A stretch of 64,000 nucleotides of DNA, from contig OX291543.1 in assembly GCA_946406115.1 (NCBI GenBank), positions 31,646,815 to 31,710,814 on the forward strand. Reading direction: 5' to 3'. Below, one piece after another: positions 58,150 through 64,000 of this stretch. The notes beneath the pieces are model-generated. The model was not told where the DNA came from. It did not search any database and worked only from the letters and a program-made list of their open reading frames with translations. Within the stretch, counting starts at the first letter, position 1, and every line of letters begins with the position of its first letter. Source of the DNA: Apoda limacodes (Eukaryota > Arthropoda > Insecta > Lepidoptera > Limacodidae). A program made the translations under genes and the position numbers.

Positions 58150-58844
58150 TGTGATTCTATGCGCGATTCGTCGTGTTCTCGGACCCACACTTTAACATTG
58201 AAGCCCGCATAGCTAACTTAGCTGGTCTTAGTGGTGTTATTAATGACCCTATTAATGTCATCAGTCACCACTGCATTGTGACATGTCGTGTGACTGTTAT
58301 TGGCTTAAGAGTACTTAATATTGATGCTGGCAGCTACATAACATATCGATCAAATTGTCATATTTTTTATCAGTTTCACTTTAAATTGTTCGTAGCTCGA
58401 AGCATACTAAAATATAATCTTGTGTGTAATATAATAAGCTGTTGAGTTTCCTAATTAATAAATTATATAGGGCTTAGACTTCATCATCAGAATAGCATAG
58501 ATCTGTTAGTTTGAGTACAACATATCTACCCCGCGTAGACACACTACTGATTTCCACTACATTGCCTATGAAGGCTTTGTTAAACAAAAATACAATCCCA
58601 CCCTGAGACAGCTGATTTTCCTCTCGTTAGTAAAATAGGTGGCCTACTCTAATGTTATGGGGCAGACGTGTTGGCCATCGCAGTGCCAAGCCTCTTCCCG
58701 GTGGCGCTACTGCACGTCATCGGTGTGTGCTATTTGTGTCTAGCTATATAGTGGTAATACCGCCACTGTTCGGTGTTAGGTCGCCGGAGCCTCCTCCGTT
58801 ATTCAGCAGAGAGTACTACGTGCAAGTAAGGTTGACAATTAAAT
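58150..58844. other. Anonymous region, moderately GC-rich near 58650-58830
   Basis: An open frame at 58652-58846 (plus) is rich in arginine and proline but not recognisable. It may be part of a repeat that ends at 59035. Confidence 0.35.
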
Positions 58845-59035
58845 AAATAATAAATAAATATTTTTGACATTACACACATCGCCGTCTGGGCCCAAAGTAA
58901 GCAACAAAGCTTGTGTTATAGATACCAGACAACGGATACACATACATATATTTTACTTTTTTTTTGTAAATACATACATATTATGCACAGCAGCTGACCA
59001 CACTACCAACTAGGCTGCGAGGGAGTCACAATTAG
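58845..59035 (+). repeat. Lepidopteran short repeat (ACATTACACACATCGCC family)
   Basis: It contains GACATTACACACATCGCCGT, AAGCAACAAAGCTTGTGTTA and ATACCAGACAACGGATACAC, then ACCACACTACCAACTAGGCT. It is related to the copy at 22185-22445. Confidence 0.55.
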
Positions 59036-59929
59036 ATCCTTTGTTGACTCCCTCTGTGTGTATGTGTCATGGTGTTAAATTATTATACCAAGTTTCATCA
59101 TAAAATCTGTGAATATAACACACACAACGTGCAACTGCTCGTCTGCCCTCCATAAATAATACCCGCATAGTTAAATTATCAAACATGGGGCTTCAATTCA
59201 GAACATGATTCAACGAATTGATATTAACATTAGTATACAAATATGAAGTGACTCAAAAAAAGAGTTTTATTTTACACATAAATAATTATATGTAATTAAA
59301 TCCATGCATGGCGCATGGAAGAAGTTGATAACTGGACATTAATGTTTTTTTTACCGTCGCATTCGCTTCCTACGACATCGGTTTGATAGGAAAAAAATTA
59401 ACAACTCGATATCCCTTTTTTATATATCCCTTTTATGTTAAATGGATATCTCGATTTTGAACGTTTATTATTTGACAAAACGTGATATCAAACCATCGAT
59501 TCACAAGCTATTATAATATATCGTTCAAAAAACGAAATAACGTACGTAACTTGATGTATCAAGTTACTGCCAACTCGAGTTGGCAACTTTAAACATAGTA
59601 TCTATAGATGCCCATTTAGATACTACCATAAAAATAAACATAGCTCAACATTTCCAATTATCAAATTATGAACAACTAGTATCGGCAACTTTAAACATGT
59701 TATGTATAAATATCGATTAAGAATCCTCAGAATAAATAAAAACATGAGTGATCATATTAAGTCAACAATTGACCACTAAAATGAGTAATTTAAAGTAGGG
59801 TATATGCAGTTATCTATAAAGGTATGGTCATAAAAATAATAATTATATCACCGTAATTGAACATGTGTGTTTTATAAATCCCTTTACCATTATGTAAATG
59901 AAGAAATCAATATAATTCCTTTAATATTA
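59036..59929. other. Anonymous AT-rich region
   Basis: No feature recognised. Confidence 0.45.
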
Positions 59930-60655
59930 TTAAGGATTTTCGTTTTTTACAATAATTGTGCTGTCATCAGCAAACAAAACCATTGGAGAACTAACTGCAC
60001 TGGGTAAATCGTTTATATATAGTAAAAATAATAATGGTCCTAATACACCTCCTTGTGGTACGTATCCCGTATTTAACAGTTCTTGCACTGGATAAGTACT
60101 TTACTTCTATTTTTGTTTCTTTTGCATATTCTTGTGATCTCAGTATATTGATGTCGGTCTTGTAAGTATGACCTAATTAAATCTAAAATCAGTCCTCTAA
60201 TACCATAGGCTGTTAATTTATTAATTAATGTATTATGTATGATCTACGTGGTCAAACGCTTTGGTCATGTCTGTATATATTGCAAATATTTGTGTTTTTT
60301 TATCTACATTAATCATGATTGAGTCTAGAAAATAAATAATGGCTATATTAATTGTTTTGTTTTTTCTAAATCCTTTCTGTTCTTGACAGAGTATGTCAAA
60401 TTTAGTTACATAATTGGAAATGGCTTCATAAATAATTTTTTCGTTTTTTTTTTGCAAATATCAATATAAGCGCGATAGGCCTGTAATTTTTTAAATTTTC
60501 CTTATCCTCCTTTTTAAAGAGAGGTTTTATTATAACTGTTTTTAGTTTGGTTGGAAATACGCCTTCTTTTATACATAAATTTATAATGTGACATAAAACG
60601 TTCATTATATCCGAAGCCACATATTTAAGCCCACCTTCTGTAGGGCAATCATTGC
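59930..60655 (-). pseudogene. Second LINE type, reverse transcriptase relic (CR1/L2-like)
   Basis: Minus-strand frames in order give GVFPTKLKTVIIKPLFKKED and LKNYRPIAL (60600-60480), CQEQKGFRKNKTI and YTDMTKAFDHVDHT with the first catalytic aspartate (60390-60235), [19 protein letters not shown] (near 60050) and FADDS, the second catalytic pair (near 59970). Small deletions and frameshifts separate the blocks. The motif style differs from the jockey-like copies and suggests the CR1/L2 group. Confidence 0.8.
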
Positions 60656-60837
60656 ACCATGGCTCCTGTGAACAGGCGCGTAGTCTTGCAGAAGAAGGAC
60701 ACCTTTGGTCAATTTTCTCCTTCTATTTTTAATGAAATTTCAAGTACTTTAGAAGAAAATGATCCATATCACAATATTCCATGCTTTAATTTTGGTGTTC
60801 CAAATTCAAATGTGGAAGAACAAGCTGCAAAGATAAA
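60656..60837 (+). other. Short open frame between the LINE and the mariner relic
   Basis: A plus-strand frame starts at 60659 (MAPVNRRVVLQKKDTF) and runs to 60874. I do not recognise its first 55 residues. It overlaps the mariner-like region in a different frame and abuts the LINE head-on. Confidence 0.35.
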
Positions 60838-61465
60838 GATCGTTGTAGAAGACCATCCATATCTGTTACTGTAGAAAATGTTAAAAAAGTCGAAGTTAAT
60901 GTATTTAACAATAGACGTGTAACCATTCGTAACATAGCTGAGAGTCTAAAGATTTCTTTTGGAAGTGTTCAGTTAATACTTTCTGACTACCTAAACTTCA
61001 GAATGGTCTCTGGACGGTGGACATGCAAGAAACCTTATAACTGATTTAAACTTGGATTACTTTTATGACAAGGAACATTTTCTTTTAACATAGCTTGAAA
61101 TATTGATTATTTAATATATTCGATAAGCAATTTTTAATGTGGGACTGGTTACACCGTGAATAATTTCTATCCTTTTGTTTTACATTCCATTTCTACAAAA
61201 ATACTTAGATTTAATAAAACTAAACATCTTCTTTTCCCCACTTCAAAAAATATGATTTAAGCGCTAAAATATACACCGATAATTTATTGATTTCCACAAA
61301 TATTGACAGAAGTGCAGAAGGAAAAGCGAATAGAGATTTCCAAAAAAAAATCTAGCCATGAGGAATGCAGGGTTTCAATTGATGGAAAACCCACCATATT
61401 CATCAGACCTTGCTTGTAGTGATTTCTTCTTAGTCAAGAAAAAAATTAAAGATATTTTGGGTTTT
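60838..61465 (+). pseudogene. Mariner transposase relic
   Basis: The frame 60838-61044 reads RRPSISVTVENVKKVEVNVF then NNRRVTIRNIAESLKISFGS, the second helix-turn-helix of mariner transposases. Further on, from 61382, MENPPYSSDLACSDFFLVKK carries the last catalytic aspartate context (PYSPDLAPSD in intact relatives). The stretch between is scrambled and lacks clear earlier catalytic residues. Stops and frameshifts make it non-functional. Confidence 0.8.
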
Positions 61466-62509
61466 TTGTGTTAGTGACAGTTAGAACTAGTAGTATGCAA
61501 AGTGTAAATTACAACAATGTAAAAATGCCCCAGAACAGAAAATGATTTTTTACATTACTATGTAAGCAACCCAATTTGTAACATTCTAAAAACTGCAGCA
61601 TATCTTTCATGGGTTTCACTTATTTTCAACTAAAGTGAAACTTATTTAAGTCCAATAAAAGTACAGATCATACTTAATTGCAAAGTTAAATCATAAGAAA
61701 GCTTGTGACCCAAATAGTACAGACAACAGGTACAGTAAAACAGACAGATAAGCAAAAGAATAATTTTAATAAAATAAAATTTTTAGTTACTCTCTGGTTG
61801 TAATTAGTAGAAACAAATACTACAAGTTATCAGTTGAGCGAGCTTCAACTGATGCGTCAAGTCAGGTGTATTCTCATCTGTACTTAAATTATAAATGCAA
61901 ACTATTACAGAGCTTGAACTACCTAAAGTTAAAGCTTTTGCTTGCTATAGTTAGTTATTAATATAGAATTATTAAGGACTAGATGTAAGAATCCCACACC
62001 AATGACTGAATTTAGTGTGGGAGCACCGCTGGCAAAAGCTAGTCTTCTATAATTTAGTCATGTCTGTCCATCTATATGTCACAGTGTTACAATTCTAATG
62101 TCTGGATTATTTCCAATGATATACTACCCTAACAAGTTTTCAAAAATAAACTGACGCATGTATAAAAAGATCATAACTTTGAAACTGCTCAACCAATTTT
62201 GGCATTTTTTTTGTGTTGCATTTGTAATTGTCATTATGCCTAATATAAAAATTTTTTTTTTTGAAAATCTACCAGGAAATGCCAATACTATGATGCACTC
62301 AATACCTTCAACTTTATTGTCATTTACTAATTATAAGAAGCATTATGGGTGGTTAATGCTATGTCAGTATGTTAACCTATTAACAGAATTTTCGGAATAA
62401 TGATCCAAAAATGCCACAGCATAATTCATTTCTTGTTCTGTACGAAAGGAGGGCACGTGAAAATATTCTAGGTCAGGTCCTTTTTCCTTTTAGTAACACT
62501 GACAGACTG
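61466..62509. other. Anonymous region with a Helitron-like 3' fragment
   Basis: At 61960-62039, the fragment ATCCCACACCAATGACTGAA leading to GGCAAAAGCTAG before a T is a Helitron-like 3' end. The frame at 62158-62400 (plus) looks like part of a repeat (AACTTTGAAACTGCTCAACC) and not a gene. Confidence 0.5.
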
Positions 62510-63290
62510 TAAGAGTAACTAAAAGGGCGTGCAATGGAAAACAAAACCCCATCTTAGAATATTCGGTAAATATTTACGTCTTTAAACCTAGTAATTTTTT
62601 GTTTAAAAAAATTAATTGATAGTGTAACATCCCCTTATACGCAAATGAAATAAAAAAGTTGACGAAGAATAGTTTTCGGAAAAAAATATTCAAAATAAAA
62701 AAGTCAGTACTGAAATGCTAGTGCTAGGTTAAGTATGTTCATGTTTTTTTTGATCTCGCTGTCCAGATAGCAAGATTAGTCTCTACGTCCTCCCTAATAG
62801 AGAATACCAAGGTTCGTCGGCGCCCGATACACGAGGTATCAAAGAGTGCCAGGGCGCTTTTTGCCCCCACTCAATCGCAACCGCACTCTTGTAACAGGGA
62901 ACTCCCCTCTTAGAGGTGACTCACCTTCGGGTTCGAGACTCACACCGGTCGAAGGTACACCCCCAAGAGTGACAACCCAAGTCGAGGCACCCCCCGCGGG
63001 GAGCCCTTCAGTGTTACGCTATACGGGCTGAGGCTCCTTCAAAGACTTGCCCAAAAAAGCCCGGTGAAGCAGTAATGGCTGCAACAGCCAACTGCATACC
63101 AAACAAACTTTTCAAGAAATCCATAAAAAAACAAAAAATCAAACAAAAAAAATTTCAGCCCCCGATTTCTGCATTAAGGTGCAAAGGGATGCCTCCTTAT
63201 CCATTTTAACAATTTTTACGCAAAAAATATGCCAAATATTTTCACATTTTGGTCAGAGTAACTAAAAGGGGTTGCAAGGGAAAAAATTGG
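62510..63290. other. GC-rich block between two short similar direct sequences
   Basis: The sequence AGAGTAACTAAAAGGG-G-TGCAA-GG occurs near 62512 and again near 63256. Between them, 62815-63060 is GC-rich and contains an open frame (62846-63031, plus) starting MPGRFLPPLNRNRTL, rich in proline, arginine and threonine. It could be the start of a retrotransposon first reading frame. I cannot identify it. Confidence 0.35.
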
Positions 63291-63769
63291 CTCAGCTTTA
63301 GAAAGACACCTCCTTGCTAGCTTGTTCAAGCTTTTATGGTAGATAAATATGATACCTTTGACCTCAAATCTGAAATTTCAGTTCACGGAAATGAATACTT
63401 TTTGAGTTACGAATTTTTGAAAATCGTGAAAAAATGCATTGAAAGTCGTAATATTTGTTTTATCTGTAGCTAGAGATTTGTTTCTAGGAAGGAAAAATGT
63501 ATCGACACTTTGGGGTATTGATAGATTGGGTAATCCAGTACTATTTTTTCGATTTTGATACTCTTCTACAGCAGTATTTTGTCAAAAATAGAGTGAAATG
63601 CAAGTTTTTTCAAAACTATAAAACTGGAACTTTCATTATGTGTGCCGTGTGCGGTAACCTATTGATGTTTCAAATTATTATCCAGTAATCTTGTCAGGGC
63701 ACCCCAACACGGCCATATTAGGTTAGAAGGTTGAGGAAGGAGCGAAGCGAAGCAAGCAAGGGTCGACGT
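63291..63769. other. Anonymous region
   Basis: Open frames are present but none is recognisable. Confidence 0.35.
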
Positions 63770-63895
63770 GGGCGATGCGACGCGTGAGTGATGCCTCTGG
63801 TGTTACAAGCATCCATAGGCTATGGTGACTGTTTACCATCTGGCAGACCGTATACTTGTTTGCCATCTTAGTGGTATGAAAAAAAAAAAAAAAAA
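63770..63895 (+). pseudogene. Jockey-like LINE 3' tail fragment (copy J)
   Basis: It reads GCGTGAGTGATGCCTCTGGT, CATCCATAGGCTATGGTGAC, then TTGTTTGCCATCTTAGTGG and a poly(A) run, the terminal sequence of the family. The sequence before it (GGAGCGAAGCGAAGCAAGC) is unrelated, so it is a short 5'-truncated insertion. Confidence 0.75.
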
Positions 63896-64000
63896 GAGGC
63901 AGTAAGAGCGGGAACTCCTTAAACCCCTTTTTTAACATTTTAACAAACCACTAAGGGAAAAGATATAAAAAATGGAGTAGTTAGGTCTTTAAAGATCCAT

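Overview
The window looks like genomic DNA from a moth or butterfly (Lepidoptera). It is AT-rich with long AT-rich introns. It holds one insect-type protein gene split into many exons, and repeat families typical of lepidopteran genomes: a jockey-like LINE with a recurrent 3' tail, short Helitron-like elements ending in CTAG, and mariner remnants. The order is inferred from these features; the species cannot be named.

The main gene is a Niemann-Pick C1 (NPC1) homologue on the minus strand, running from 56894 (first exon found) down to the stop codon at 4676. I could place 21 exons with conserved splice sites. Every junction keeps the reading frame, giving 1310 residues plus a stop. The set covers the cysteine-rich sterol-binding N-terminal domain, a proline-rich linker, the first membrane helix, the middle luminal domain, the sterol-sensing domain, the cysteine-rich luminal loop and the C-terminal membrane bundle. 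The signal-peptide exon and promoter were not found; they lie above 56894 or outside the window. Introns are very uneven: about 22 kb between the first two exons found, and about 9.7 kb before the last exon.

From left to right: 1-665 is the end of a jockey-like LINE; 666-4675 is the 3' flank of NPC1; 4676-4821 is its last exon; 4822-14546 is the last intron, which holds a second LINE copy (about 5840-7600) and a 3.4-kb DNA transposon (9666-13052) with perfect terminal inverted repeats, an 8-bp target duplication and a THAP DNA-binding domain. It is best read as a P-superfamily element. Positions 14547-34721 hold the dense exon cluster. Positions 34722-56768 are the giant intron, filled with LINE tails, Helitron-like copies, tandem arrays and a nearly 1-kb fold-back palindrome. 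Positions 56895-64000 carry more Helitron-like copies (one split by a 276-bp insert), a second kind of LINE, and a mariner transposase relic.

The only apparently functional host gene is NPC1. All other coding sequence is transposon-derived and decayed. The observations most worth a second look are the THAP-bearing transposon at 9666-13052, a GC-rich frame-preserving candidate exon at 26738-26812, the fold-back at about 54880-55860, and the structural evidence that the repeated 220-330-bp units are Helitrons.
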